A stretch of 35,768 nt of DNA. It comes from Burkholderiales bacterium (GTDB lineage: Bacteria; Patescibacteriota; Minisyncoccia; Phycocordibacterales; UBA9973). The notes under the pieces are model-generated. The model had not been told where the DNA came from, made no database searches, and worked only from the letters and a program-made list of their open reading frames with translations. Shown here piece by piece: positions 1-9,123 of this stretch. Each line of letters starts with the position of its first letter. The first letter of the stretch is position 1. The stretch lies in NCBI GenBank assembly GCA_023701005.1, contig JAMPXW010000001.1:1-35768 (forward strand). Reading direction: 5' to 3'. Both the position numbers and the translations under genes were made by a program.

Positions 1-100
1 CAAATCTTCGACCTACTTCTTCTTTGCTGAAACCTCTTCTTACCATGTACACAGCATCTCTGCGTACCTTAGGCATGTGTGGATTTTTTGTATATGACAT
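1..100 (-). CDS. Partial N-terminus of a helix-turn-helix protein, possibly IS481-like transposase/integrase (runs off window edge)
   Basis: Reverse-strand reading from ATG at 100 gives MSYTKNPHMPKVRRDAVYMVRRGFSKEEVGRRF, resembling the N-terminal HTH of IS481-type transposases; truncated by the window. Confidence 0.55.
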   Translation of the reverse strand, partial: MSYTKNPHMPKVRRDAVYMVRRGFSKEEVGRRF

Positions 101-228
101 ATATTTATGATATTACCTTCAGTCCGTCCAAGCTATTGAACCATTACGATAAATTTGACAAAATGCCAAAATATAATATAATGTAAAAAACTAATTCATT
201 GTTCATCAAATAAAATGTGGGAGTTATT

Positions 229-678
229 ATGGGAAATATTTTTTATTTAGTAGCATTATGGGGATTCTTTTCTGCTTTCGGCGTATTAGGAGCTACGTAC
301 ACTTTTAGCTTCAGCATCATTGCTGAAAGAGCAAAAGAAAATGGAACAAAAAATTTCTCTGAACTAAAAGAAAAACTATTAAAAGAGAAAAACCTAAAAA
401 GCATGCTCTTCTGGGGAGGGATTAGCTATTTAGAAAATGTAGACTTTCGTTTTGCTTATCAAGCTTGTGCTTTTGTCGGATTAAGTATGTCTATAATCCT
501 AGCAAACATTGATAACAAATTATATGGATCATCGATCATGTGGTCTATATTAATCATCTTTTTTAATTTTTTATTTTCTTATGCAGCGAAAAGAGACAAG
601 GCAAAATTTGAAGATGAAAAAATTAAACACAAAAGTTCTATACCAATAGAACTAACATTGCCTAAAGAATTAGCATAA
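229..678 (+). CDS. Small hydrophobic membrane protein, unknown function
   Basis: ORF with several hydrophobic stretches (FYLVALWGFFSAFGVLGA; MWSILIIFFNFLFSYAA); GGGAG upstream of ATG at 229. Confidence 0.6.
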   Translation: MGNIFYLVALWGFFSAFGVLGATYTFSFSIIAERAKENGTKNFSELKEKLLKEKNLKSMLFWGGISYLENVDFRFAYQACAFVGLSMSIILANIDNKLYGSSIMWSILIIFFNFLFSYAAKRDKAKFEDEKIKHKSSIPIELTLPKELA

Positions 679-702
679 ACATTTCCAATTAGGGAGGGCT
701 CA

Positions 703-927
703 ATGAGTGACAAAAATCTTAAAAAAACCAAAACTGATTCAGAAGAATTTGAAGAAAATTCAGAAGAAAATTCAGAACAAGATTGCATGAGTGAATGGGA
801 ATTATTCAAAGAAATGGAAGAAGAATCATTAATAAACAAGAATGATCCCAAGATCAAGAAAAATTCAAAAGGTATGCGTTCCCTTATCCTAGGTGAAATA
901 GGAACGCACGTAACAAAAAACCCTTAA
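703..927 (+). CDS. Small highly acidic hypothetical protein
   Basis: Strong Shine-Dalgarno-like AGGGAGGG 5' of ATG at 703; E/S-rich 74 aa product; followed by terminator hairpin. Confidence 0.55.
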   Translation: MSDKNLKKTKTDSEEFEENSEENSEQDCMSEWELFKEMEEESLINKNDPKIKKNSKGMRSLILGEIGTHVTKNP

Positions 928-933
928 CAAACA

Positions 934-960
934 AAAGCGCGTCGATAATCGATGCGCTTT
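934..960. terminator. Bidirectional terminator-like hairpin between convergent genes
   Basis: AAAGCGC-GTCGATAATCGAT-GCGCTTT stem-loop with T-rich flanks on both strands. Confidence 0.65.
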
Positions 961-973
961 CATTTTGCCAATT

Positions 974-3900
974 TTAAAAACTCACATTTATTTTATACGG
1001 CAAAACATAATCATAAAATTCATTCAAGGCCGCATCTTTTATGTGAACTTTAATTTTATATATTCCTGGTTGAGATTCTAAAAGCCCTCCCCGTGACAAA
1101 GTTCCATCCCATATTTTCGTACAAATATTTGTACCATCTACACAATTTGCACCTGATTGAAAATTTTTATAAACACTCGCATCATTTTCTTTTTCTATCT
1201 TTATAGACATCCAATTTACATTTTCACTAGCATTAAAAATTAAAGTGACGGGATTTAATACAGGATTTATCGTGATGTCATTCGCAAACCCATTAAATGT
1301 ATAACTATTAATCACAGGTAGAACAATATCAGGGCCACTATCCACCACAGGTTCTGGGATAGGATCAGGATCTGGAGGTACAACAATAGGAATAGAAGTA
1401 TCAATCATTTTCACAGTTCCGTCAGCAGAACTTCCTATATAACTATTTGAGCCATTCGCTGTAATCTGTCCTGAAAAAGAAGATAAGTCATAATAGATAG
1501 CCACACGCCCTCCACCTCCTGGTCCATAATAAATAGAGCCTGCATACATCCCACCACCATTAGCAGAAATTATTCCACTACCAGATAAATTTTTTGTCGT
1601 TATATATACACTCCCTCCGCTAGAAGTCACATCACCATTCGCGGAAATTATCCCATTACTAAAAAGACTTTCGTTTGCAATAATTCTAATAGCTCCTCCT
1701 CCACGATAATTACCATAACCCCCACTACCGAAATCTACTGGCTCAGTCTCAGATCCATAAATAGATTCTAAAGTATTGCCCAACCCTTTACCCCCATAAG
1801 AAGCACCAATAGTATCTACAATATTGGCACCAGGGCCTTCAAGATATCCTTTAGCATTAGCGATGATACTGGAACCATTTTCAATATTTATATTTGGAAT
1901 AGTCAAAGAAAGAGTTTGTTCTTTTGATATCAATACATTTGAATTCGATGTTAAAGAAATTGTATTAGATATAATATTTTCTTTTCCTGAAAGATTCAAA
2001 ATAGAACTATCGTTAATAGTAATCGACGGAATATTTATAATTTGATTTTCAGCTAAAACAAACTCTGAAATTTTATCAATCAAAATGCTACTAGCGGTAA
2101 TATTAGTATCTTTTTCTGAAATAATCTTTGCTCCATTATTAAAAATAATTTGGTTAAAATTAAAAGGGCTATCATTCTTCTGAAAGTTCCAAGAAGTATC
2201 AACTAAAAGATTATTATTTAAAGTATCAAAAAATCCAACAGTTCCGTTATTTGCACAAACAGCAGAATATCCATTATAACTTCCACATCCTCCTTTTGCT
2301 TCTGCTATTCCTGTAAAAGAAGAATTTTCATAATACAAAGCCACACGTCCACCACCACCTGAACCATAGATAATCGCTCCGGAATATAACCCTCCTCCAT
2401 TTGTTTTTATAAATCCATTTCCTTTTAAATTTTTTGTTGTTATAAAAATACTTCCCCCACTCGAAGTCACATCTCCATTCGCAGAAATCGTTCCATCATT
2501 CAATAATACATCCTCGACAACAAGACGGATCGCTCCACCACCTTTATAGTAATTTACTCCTCCACTGCCAAGCTCGATGGGTTCTTTTGCGCTTCCATAT
2601 ATAGGAGCCCCGACATTTCTATCTCCAGCCCCACCATAGCTTGCTCCAGCAAAACTCTCCTCAACTATAGGAGCACCCGGTCCATCTTGATACCCCTTAG
2701 CATCAGCAGAAATATGTGAACCATTTTCGATAGTAATATTTTTAGCATTTATTTTTACTCCTTTAAACAAATTCACTGAATCGACATTGCTCTCGAGTAA
2801 TAATGTAGCATTATTTTTTACAATCAAATTATCATAATTATATTCTCCAGCGACAAGGGTAGTATCTACATCAATAATGGTACTAATCAAAACAACTTCG
2901 GGTATGGATGGAATTACAACAGGTTCAATAACGGGCTCCACAATAGGTTCAACTACAGGGGCTTCGACAATTGGAACAACAACAGGTTCTATAATTTCTT
3001 CAATCGGTATTTCCGGCACAGCGGCAGACCCACTACTACTGCTCCCTCCAAAAAATACATTAGGCAAAACAGAGGGTAGAACAGCGTCTTCTTTTTTGTT
3101 TTCTTCTACAGGAATAGCCGGAATCAATTCTTGGATTAATGGAATATTTTCTCCAACTATTATTTCTTCGTTTGTATTTATTTCTGGAATAATTTCTTCT
3201 TGCACAGGTTGCGGAAGCCCGGCTTCCGCAACCTGTGCAGAAGTATCAATAGACAAAGTAGTCAAACTAGATGTATCACCTAAACTATCTACAACATTAG
3301 CAGATAAATTTTTAAAAACATTATTTAATGCCAAACCAGTATTAGCGAAAATATCTCCAGCACCATTTATTAACGCTAAATATTTATTTCCCATGTATGG
3401 CATAGCATCATCAAATAAAAAGTCTAAAGAAATTACAGCCACCCCTTCTACCTTTTGAAATAAATTTAATTTAGGCGCATCTATACAAGGCAAATCCTCT
3501 TTTTGAATTTCATTATTCTTTAATTTATTCAAAGAAGATTTAATATCTGCAACAATTTTATTTCCTTGATATTTTAAATAAACATCCGAAAAACTATGCC
3601 CATTATTATTTTCACCTGCATTTATCAAAGCATTAGCTGGTAAAATGTTCAAAAGTGTACCAGCCCTAGTAGCATTTATCACTTGATCCAAAGAAGAAGT
3701 CAGATATTTACCATCTCCGGCCACATAGCTAGCCGGAGAAGCCACGCCATATACTCCCAAAGATTCATGAGGTATCCCTCCTTTTTTATCAGTTATATTT
3801 TGATAAAAAGAATTAGCATAAAAATTACCTTGCGAATGCCCAACTATCAACAATTTTTGAGTATCCAACTTATCACTTGTATCATAAAGCATTTGCCCAA

Positions 3901-4213
3901 AATCTGAATCTTTGTAATTAAAAGAATTCTGGTCAAAATATTTTTGTGCCACGACAGCCAACAAATCCACCACCTTTCCGTGCGTAGGGTTATAAAGAAA
4001 ATCCACAGTAAGTGGTTCGTTATTAAACGTTTTTATTAATAATTTATTTTTTAAATTATCTCTATTTTTCCTAGCATCTGCCTCGTTAGTAAAAATTCCA
4101 TTTATGGTTAAAATAGTATATCCAACATCTGAACAAGTTTCAATTGCAAAAACCTTGGTGTATGACAACAATGACAAAATCAAAACAAAAACAAACAATA
4201 TTCTTTTTTTCAT
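974..4213 (-). CDS. Large exported protein: N-terminal alpha/beta-hydrolase (lipase-like) domain, E/P/V-rich linker, two duplicated Gly-rich repeat modules, C-terminal Ig-like domain
   Basis: Signal peptide MKKRILFVFVLILSLLSYTKVFA; GHSQG nucleophile elbow; repeats GGGAIR..ISANGDVTSSGGS..ITTKNL..GGGGRVA present twice; C-terminal FlgD-Ig-like stretch. Confidence 0.75.
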   Translation of the reverse strand: MKKRILFVFVLILSLLSYTKVFAIETCSDVGYTILTINGIFTNEADARKNRDNLKNKLLIKTFNNEPLTVDFLYNPTHGKVVDLLAVVAQKYFDQNSFNYKDSDFGQMLYDTSDKLDTQKLLIVGHSQGNFYANSFYQNITDKKGGIPHESLGVYGVASPASYVAGDGKYLTSSLDQVINATRAGTLLNILPANALINAGENNNGHSFSDVYLKYQGNKIVADIKSSLNKLKNNEIQKEDLPCIDAPKLNLFQKVEGVAVISLDFLFDDAMPYMGNKYLALINGAGDIFANTGLALNNVFKNLSANVVDSLGDTSSLTTLSIDTSAQVAEAGLPQPVQEEIIPEINTNEEIIVGENIPLIQELIPAIPVEENKKEDAVLPSVLPNVFFGGSSSSGSAAVPEIPIEEIIEPVVVPIVEAPVVEPIVEPVIEPVVIPSIPEVVLISTIIDVDTTLVAGEYNYDNLIVKNNATLLLESNVDSVNLFKGVKINAKNITIENGSHISADAKGYQDGPGAPIVEESFAGASYGGAGDRNVGAPIYGSAKEPIELGSGGVNYYKGGGAIRLVVEDVLLNDGTISANGDVTSSGGSIFITTKNLKGNGFIKTNGGGLYSGAIIYGSGGGGRVALYYENSSFTGIAEAKGGCGSYNGYSAVCANNGTVGFFDTLNNNLLVDTSWNFQKNDSPFNFNQIIFNNGAKIISEKDTNITASSILIDKISEFVLAENQIINIPSITINDSSILNLSGKENIISNTISLTSNSNVLISKEQTLSLTIPNINIENGSSIIANAKGYLEGPGANIVDTIGASYGGKGLGNTLESIYGSETEPVDFGSGGYGNYRGGGAIRIIANESLFSNGIISANGDVTSSGGSVYITTKNLSGSGIISANGGGMYAGSIYYGPGGGGRVAIYYDLSSFSGQITANGSNSYIGSSADGTVKMIDTSIPIVVPPDPDPIPEPVVDSGPDIVLPVINSYTFNGFANDITINPVLNPVTLIFNASENVNWMSIKIEKENDASVYKNFQSGANCVDGTNICTKIWDGTLSRGGLLESQPGIYKIKVHIKDAALNEFYDYVLPYKINVSF
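3201..3239. repeat. Perfect 18-bp-stem palindrome inside the coding sequence of the surface hydrolase
   Basis: TGCACAGGTTGCGGAAGC-CCG-GCTTCCGCAACCTGTGCA; 39 nt = 13 codons, encodes part of AQVAEAGLPQPVQEE. Confidence 0.9.
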
Positions 4214-4232
4214 ATAAAAGTTTTTAAAAACT

Positions 4233-4886
4233 TTAATTTGTTAATTTTGAAATATCTATATCACAAATTTCATTAGTAGACTCTCCATAACTTCTCATGC
4301 TTTCATAAAAAATCTGTTCTGCTTTTTTTCTCTTTTCATTATTAAATTGTTTATTTTCTAAAAATTTTATAAAAAAATCTATTTTCTCCATTTCTAAATC
4401 ACTTCTACCAAATTCTGGATTCAATCCAGGGACCAAGGTATCCGCAAGACAAGTATCTGCTCTGCTCAATTCAGTTACAACTTCTGTAACAGTTTTAGTA
4501 TTAAAAATAGTTTGAACCGTCTGCATCTGCAAAGCTAATGCATACTGCAAAAGAACTGCGCGGGTTTTTGCAGAATTTGGATATTCTTTGAAGATAGCGA
4601 TCTCCACATCATCACGAATTCCATTACTATTTGCATCTACCCCCTGTACTGTCGCACCAGCCAAACTTCCAGGATCTGGTGGTAAATTTTTACCCATCAC
4701 ATCATCTAGTGTGAGTTTGGTATTATGAATCTTTGCCACTTCTATATTAGTCTTCTCTATATCTTTACGATCGTTGTAACGCCAAAAAAGTAAAATAATA
4801 AATATCAAAATGAATATCAAAAACATCCACTTTAATATTTTTAAAATTTTGTGAGCAATGAAAGACATTTTTATTTTATCAATCAC
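4233..4886 (-). CDS. Membrane-anchored hypothetical protein
   Basis: N-terminal TM segment MFLIFILIFIILLFW; the rest predicted extracytoplasmic. Confidence 0.6.
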   Translation of the reverse strand: MIDKIKMSFIAHKILKILKWMFLIFILIFIILLFWRYNDRKDIEKTNIEVAKIHNTKLTLDDVMGKNLPPDPGSLAGATVQGVDANSNGIRDDVEIAIFKEYPNSAKTRAVLLQYALALQMQTVQTIFNTKTVTEVVTELSRADTCLADTLVPGLNPEFGRSDLEMEKIDFFIKFLENKQFNNEKRKKAEQIFYESMRSYGESTNEICDIDISKLTN

Positions 4887-4940
4887 AATCCACTAAGTAT
4901 ATGCTCCTCAAAACATTACACAACACAAACTCCCCAAAAC

Positions 4941-4989
4941 TGTGCATAACTAGACAAGGGCGGTCCTTTTCAAAAGGACCGCCCTTGTC
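4941..4989. repeat. REP-like palindrome (4953-4989) preceded by DnaA-box-like TGTGCATAAC; left flank of the RAYT gene
   Basis: GACAAGGGCGGTCCTTTT-C-AAAAGGACCGCCCTTGTC; 18-bp perfect stem, near-identical to the copy at 5774-5810; no T-tract on either side. Confidence 0.9.
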
Positions 4990-5002
4990 GCTCTTATCAT
5001 TT

Positions 5003-5692
5003 TTATTCCTCCAAAACCTTAGGAAAAGAAAGCCATTCATCTATAAATAAATCAAAATCTTTTTCCTCTGAAAAATATTCTGGAAAAACTTCTTTGTTTA
5101 TAATTTTTGATTGTAAGCGTTCTATATTTTTATAATCTTGATAACTAGAAAAAGAATATTCTTCAAGGTGTTTTTGGGCATATTTTCTATCAGAAATTCC
5201 ATTCTCTTTCCATTTTGAATCAATCAGTTTTATAGGATTTAGGTGTATATAAGCAAAAAGATATTTCAAATATTCATCATTATCTATATGTTTTGCTTTA
5301 AATCTACTTTCAAAAAGAGCCCCGCTACGATTATTTTTTTTATTAAAATACATTGAATAACCAGTCAAAAGTTTCCCCAAAAATTTACTTATTCCACCTT
5401 CTGTTTTTTCTTTTATTACAATATGAAAATGGTTTGGCATTAAAGAATAAATACCTATATCAACCAATGAACTTTCTTTTTTTATCTTATAAAGTCCAGA
5501 CAAAAGACCTCCCCCTTGTAAATGCTTACCGATATTTATAGAATCTTCATTATTACATATATACAAAAGTACCTTAAAGCGTTTATAGTCTTTCGACTCT
5601 AAAAAAATTTTACGCTTTTCTGTGCCGCGACTATAAATATGATAATATTCACCAATTGAAAAATCTATTTTTCTTTGCATGAAAAAATTCAC
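5003..5692 (-). CDS. REP-associated tyrosine transposase (RAYT / TnpA_REP, Y1 HUH family)
   Basis: EYYHIYSRGTEKRKIF..., HUH motif in MPNHFHIVIKE, downstream Tyr in LLTGYSMYFNKKNNRSGALFESRFKAKHI, YLFAYIHLNPIK: all typical of the family. Confidence 0.93.
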   Translation of the reverse strand: MNFFMQRKIDFSIGEYYHIYSRGTEKRKIFLESKDYKRFKVLLYICNNEDSINIGKHLQGGGLLSGLYKIKKESSLVDIGIYSLMPNHFHIVIKEKTEGGISKFLGKLLTGYSMYFNKKNNRSGALFESRFKAKHIDNDEYLKYLFAYIHLNPIKLIDSKWKENGISDRKYAQKHLEEYSFSSYQDYKNIERLQSKIINKEVFPEYFSEEKDFDLFIDEWLSFPKVLEE

Positions 5693-5761
5693 AAAATATT
5701 CATATTAAAAAGTTCAAGACAACCTAATTGTATACTCTTAAAAGATTAATTATCCAAAAAC

Positions 5762-5810
5762 TGTGGATAACTAGACAAGGGCGGTCCTTTATAAAAGGAC
5801 CGCCCTTGTC
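5762..5810. repeat. REP-like palindrome (5774-5810) preceded by exact DnaA-box sequence TGTGGATAA; right flank of the RAYT gene
   Basis: GACAAGGGCGGTCCTTTATAAAAGGACCGCCCTTGTC, 35/37 identical to the copy at 4953-4989, same orientation; shared upstream AAAACTGTG(C/G)ATAACTA. Confidence 0.9.
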
Positions 5811-5829
5811 AACTTTTTATATGTTTTAA

Positions 5830-6318
5830 TTATTTCTGAATTAAAATGGTGGCGACGTTTTGAGAATTACCACAATCTAAAAGAAATGTAGCTGGCAACG
5901 TATCACTTGAAAGTTTTATCAATCTAAAACCATAAGCTCTGACTGTGTAATCTGCTCCTAATTTTATAGAACGAGGAGAAGCCGAACGATTGTCTACCAT
6001 CACATAAGTGTTGTTTTTATATGTGACATTGTTTGGAATAGCCTGACATGTTTCATCTAATTGGATACGAGAATTTTTGTATTTAACTAAAGCATCTGCA
6101 TAACTAATAGAAGGTGTTACTGGCTTCTTTGCTGCAGTTGTACCATTCCCTATTTCTCCTGCTGGTATTGTTATCTCTTGATCAACTTTTTGGTCCAAAT
6201 CTCCAACCAAAGCAGCGTTTTTGCCTTTAGCGATAAACCAAAACATCAAAACAATGACAATAATAAATACGACTGCACCCAAACTATAATATAAAACTGA
6301 ATAATTTTTATTTTCCAT
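5830..6318 (-). CDS. Membrane-anchored hypothetical exported protein
   Basis: N-terminal TM YYSLGAVVFIIVIVLMFWFIAKG, then a soluble domain. Confidence 0.6.
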   Translation of the reverse strand: MENKNYSVLYYSLGAVVFIIVIVLMFWFIAKGKNAALVGDLDQKVDQEITIPAGEIGNGTTAAKKPVTPSISYADALVKYKNSRIQLDETCQAIPNNVTYKNNTYVMVDNRSASPRSIKLGADYTVRAYGFRLIKLSSDTLPATFLLDCGNSQNVATILIQK

Positions 6319-6384
6319 AATATGGACATATTACCATATTTCATGATTTTGTCCAGCTAAAATAAGGCTCAAAATAAATAAAAG

Positions 6385-6421
6385 AAAAAGGTCGGCCCTT
6401 TTGAAAAGGGCCGACCTTTTT
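6385..6421. terminator. Long hairpin, terminator of the upstream minus-strand gene and/or member of the REP-like family
   Basis: AAAAAGGTCGGCCCTTTT-G-AAAAGGGCCGACCTTTTT, perfect 18-bp stem with T-tract. Confidence 0.7.
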
Positions 6422-6437
6422 ACATATCTACATAAAT

Positions 6438-7181
6438 TTACTTAAGGGAAGCATTCATCTTTACTTTAGTCTTTGGGCCAATAAGACCATCGGCTACTAG
6501 ACCATTCGCCTTTTGCCATTTTTTGATAACAGCAATAGTTTTTGGACCTAGCTTGCCGTCAATCTTCAAACCAAGATTAAGAACTTGATTCAAAAATCTT
6601 TGCAATTCCATAACAGGCTCACCCTTACTACCATTTTTCAAAGTCTTTGTACCAAAATTATAGACTTTAGCTGCTGGTGTAGCAGGTGTAGCTGGGGTTG
6701 CTGGAGTTGCAGAAGTTACTGTAGGGATAGCAGGAGTTGCAGGCGTAGCTGAAACTGCTGGAATAGCTGCAGGTGAAGTGACAGCTCCTCCTCCACCTCC
6801 AAGAGAACAAGCACTACTGCCTGGTGTTATCGTTATCGTTTGTGCTATTCCTGCAGGTGCAGTTATTGTCAAAGTTTCTAAAGATGGGCTAGCACAATTT
6901 TTTGTAATCACGCCAAATTGTGTCTCACCTGAAAAGTTAAAATATCTATCTGCAGAAGTAATCTTAAAAATTCCTGATTCTGGAACTGTCACTACGACAC
7001 TTCCAGCATTTACAGTCACACTAGTAGCCACTGATCCAGACAAAATAGTCAAATTAATATCCGGAGAAGACAAATCCACTGTAGTGTCTACGCTATATGT
7101 TACATCAGCTGCTCCTGCAAAATTGACACCCAAAAACAAAACAAATACAGGTATTAACAAAATGATTTTAAATTTTTTCAT
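6438..7181 (-). CDS. Exported protein with C-terminal peptidoglycan-binding (PG_binding_1-like) domain and A/T/P linker
   Basis: Signal peptide; linker SATPATPAIPTVTSATPATPATPATPAAK; C-term GSKGEPVMELQRFLNQVLNLGLKIDGKLGPKTIAVIKKWQKANGLVADGLIGPKTKVKM. Confidence 0.8.
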   Translation of the reverse strand: MKKFKIILLIPVFVLFLGVNFAGAADVTYSVDTTVDLSSPDINLTILSGSVATSVTVNAGSVVVTVPESGIFKITSADRYFNFSGETQFGVITKNCASPSLETLTITAPAGIAQTITITPGSSACSLGGGGGAVTSPAAIPAVSATPATPAIPTVTSATPATPATPATPAAKVYNFGTKTLKNGSKGEPVMELQRFLNQVLNLGLKIDGKLGPKTIAVIKKWQKANGLVADGLIGPKTKVKMNASLK

Positions 7182-7209
7182 AATATTTTAATTATAAAAA
7201 CATAATCAA

Positions 7210-8223
7210 CTAAAAGCATAAATAAGCAATAACATCTGTGCCAGTGCCAGTGAGAGTTAAAGTTGTTCCAGAAACTACTGCTTGCACAGGAGCAACTGCC
7301 GTAGTATCTGTGGCTGTACATACAGCCCCTGCTAAAACTGTAACTGTTTTTGTCCCTCCAACTAATGCTATAGTACCTTTATTCTTTGCACTACTAAATG
7401 TCACATCACTACTAGCTTTTAATGTCCCAACTATGTCTAATTTAGCGGTAGGAGCTGTAATACCAATACCGACGTTACCTCCAAAATAGGAAGGATAATC
7501 TCCCTCTCCATAAAAATGATATGGTGAAGTATATCCTGAATTATAAAATTTTGAATAAAAATTTCTTACTGTTCCTACAGTACCACCACCCCAATTATAC
7601 ATTTCTGCACTAATATTATTAACTGTTGTCATTACGCCAGTGCTTTGATTTGCTACCAAAACTCCAAGTCCTATTGTTTTTGTGATGGTAGCTGTACTAG
7701 TGTTTCTAGCTTCTGCCGCAACGCCTAATAAACCACCATCACTATTTGTCAAATTACCTATTCCATTATATCTAGCAGACATACTTCCAGCCCAAACACG
7801 CATAACTCCAGTATCTGTAGAAGATGAAAAATGAGAATCAACATCTATTACTCTGTTTTCAGCTAATGTTGTGATATCTCTTGTGTAATTTAAAAAATGT
7901 ATCCCACTATTATCCATTGTTATATTAGTTCCTGCCTTTAAAAACGTACCTGATCCTTGTATATCTACCATAGCAGCGGGTGCCGTCGTCCCTATCCCCA
8001 CCTTCCCCGTCGTCAAACCACCACCAATAATGATATTGCCAGTAGTTGTAGTCGAACCTAGGTTAATATTTGAAGAGGCTTCACCATTTAGGTTAAGTGC
8101 TCCACTACTTGAAACAGTCAATGCTTCTAATGTTAAGGCGGCATTGGCAAAACTTGCCCCTATACCTAAAACTAAAAAGAGTGCAACGATACCTATACTC
8201 ACATATTTTAATTTTTTAGACAT
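7210..8223 (-). CDS. Exported tail-fibre/adhesin-like repeat protein
   Basis: Signal peptide; two copies of a VGIGTTAP..(V/L)DI motif (GKVGIGTTAPAAMVDIQG and GNVGIGITAPTAKLDIVG) common in tail-fibre-like proteins. Confidence 0.65.
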   Translation of the reverse strand: MSKKLKYVSIGIVALFLVLGIGASFANAALTLEALTVSSSGALNLNGEASSNINLGSTTTTGNIIIGGGLTTGKVGIGTTAPAAMVDIQGSGTFLKAGTNITMDNSGIHFLNYTRDITTLAENRVIDVDSHFSSSTDTGVMRVWAGSMSARYNGIGNLTNSDGGLLGVAAEARNTSTATITKTIGLGVLVANQSTGVMTTVNNISAEMYNWGGGTVGTVRNFYSKFYNSGYTSPYHFYGEGDYPSYFGGNVGIGITAPTAKLDIVGTLKASSDVTFSSAKNKGTIALVGGTKTVTVLAGAVCTATDTTAVAPVQAVVSGTTLTLTGTGTDVIAYLCF

Positions 8224-8371
8224 ATACTATTATCCTGTAAGACTTTATGCAAAACAGGATTAATTAAATTAATAACAAAATAATTATAACTCCTATTGCC
8301 TTGACTTTAAATAGATGAAGTGGATAAAACTGTGCATAACATTAATCGGTTCTTTTTAAATAAGGCCCAAA

Positions 8372-9070
8372 TTAATTTTGTTTCAAACGATCAATTTCTC
8401 CTTGATAAAGAGTTTTATTTTGAGGATAAAGTTCTTGTGCATAAGTCCAAAGAGAAATGGCTTCTTCTTTTTGATTAAATCTCTCTGCAATGTTTGCAAA
8501 AAATGTCACCAAATTTACTTTCGTTTTATAATCAACCTTCGTCAATCCATCTTCGTAAATCTTTTTCAAATCAGCGAAAGAAGCGCTCGTCTTTTCTTCT
8601 AAGATAATTAATTTCCAATTCCAGTATTCAGTATATGAAGGATTTAATTTTATAGCCTTATCAAGCATCTCTACTGCTTTCGCTGTCTCACCTTTCACAG
8701 AATAAACAGAAAACATACCGGCATAACTTATGTCAGAATTTTTATATTTTAATGATTCATTATAATAATCCAAAGATTTTTGATATTCTTTTTTAACAAA
8801 AGCTTCGCGTGCATTTTTTAAAGCTTCGTTAAATTTAGCTTTCAAATCTACACTTTCTTTTGTCTCCTCTACCCCTGCTTTTATTTCTGGAGAAACTTCA
8901 GTGTTCTCATTTTCTTCATTTTCTAATAAAACTTCATCTTCAATAATAGGTTCTTGAGTAGAAAATAATTTTTGTATATCCGTTTTAAAATACAGACCTA
9001 ACCCTAATAAAATAATAATAACAGATACAATAATCCCAACTTTTATATATTTTTTATCTAAATTCATCAT
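8372..9070 (-). CDS. Membrane-anchored TPR-repeat protein
   Basis: N-terminal TM VGIIVSVIIILLGLGLYF; TPR-like FVKKEYQKSLDYYNESLKYKNSDISYAGMFSVYSVKGETAKAVEMLDKAIKLNPSYTEYW. Confidence 0.75.
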   Translation of the reverse strand: MMNLDKKYIKVGIIVSVIIILLGLGLYFKTDIQKLFSTQEPIIEDEVLLENEENENTEVSPEIKAGVEETKESVDLKAKFNEALKNAREAFVKKEYQKSLDYYNESLKYKNSDISYAGMFSVYSVKGETAKAVEMLDKAIKLNPSYTEYWNWKLIILEEKTSASFADLKKIYEDGLTKVDYKTKVNLVTFFANIAERFNQKEEAISLWTYAQELYPQNKTLYQGEIDRLKQN

Positions 9071-9123
9071 AATCTGATTATATTATAATCACCCATAAAA
9101 ACAAACCTTTCTTTATAATCTTC

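Noticed and set aside
2877-3458. Plus-strand 193-aa ORF and other ORFs antisense to large genes (e.g. 6778-7191, 9583-9909, 10606-10992, 27618-28019)
   Set aside because: Antisense shadows of Gly/Thr/Ser-rich or housekeeping coding regions; low-complexity translations.
4953-5810. RAYT-flanking palindromes as ordinary rho-independent terminators
   Set aside because: No T-tract follows either stem on either strand, and the two copies share extended flanking sequence, favouring a repeat family.
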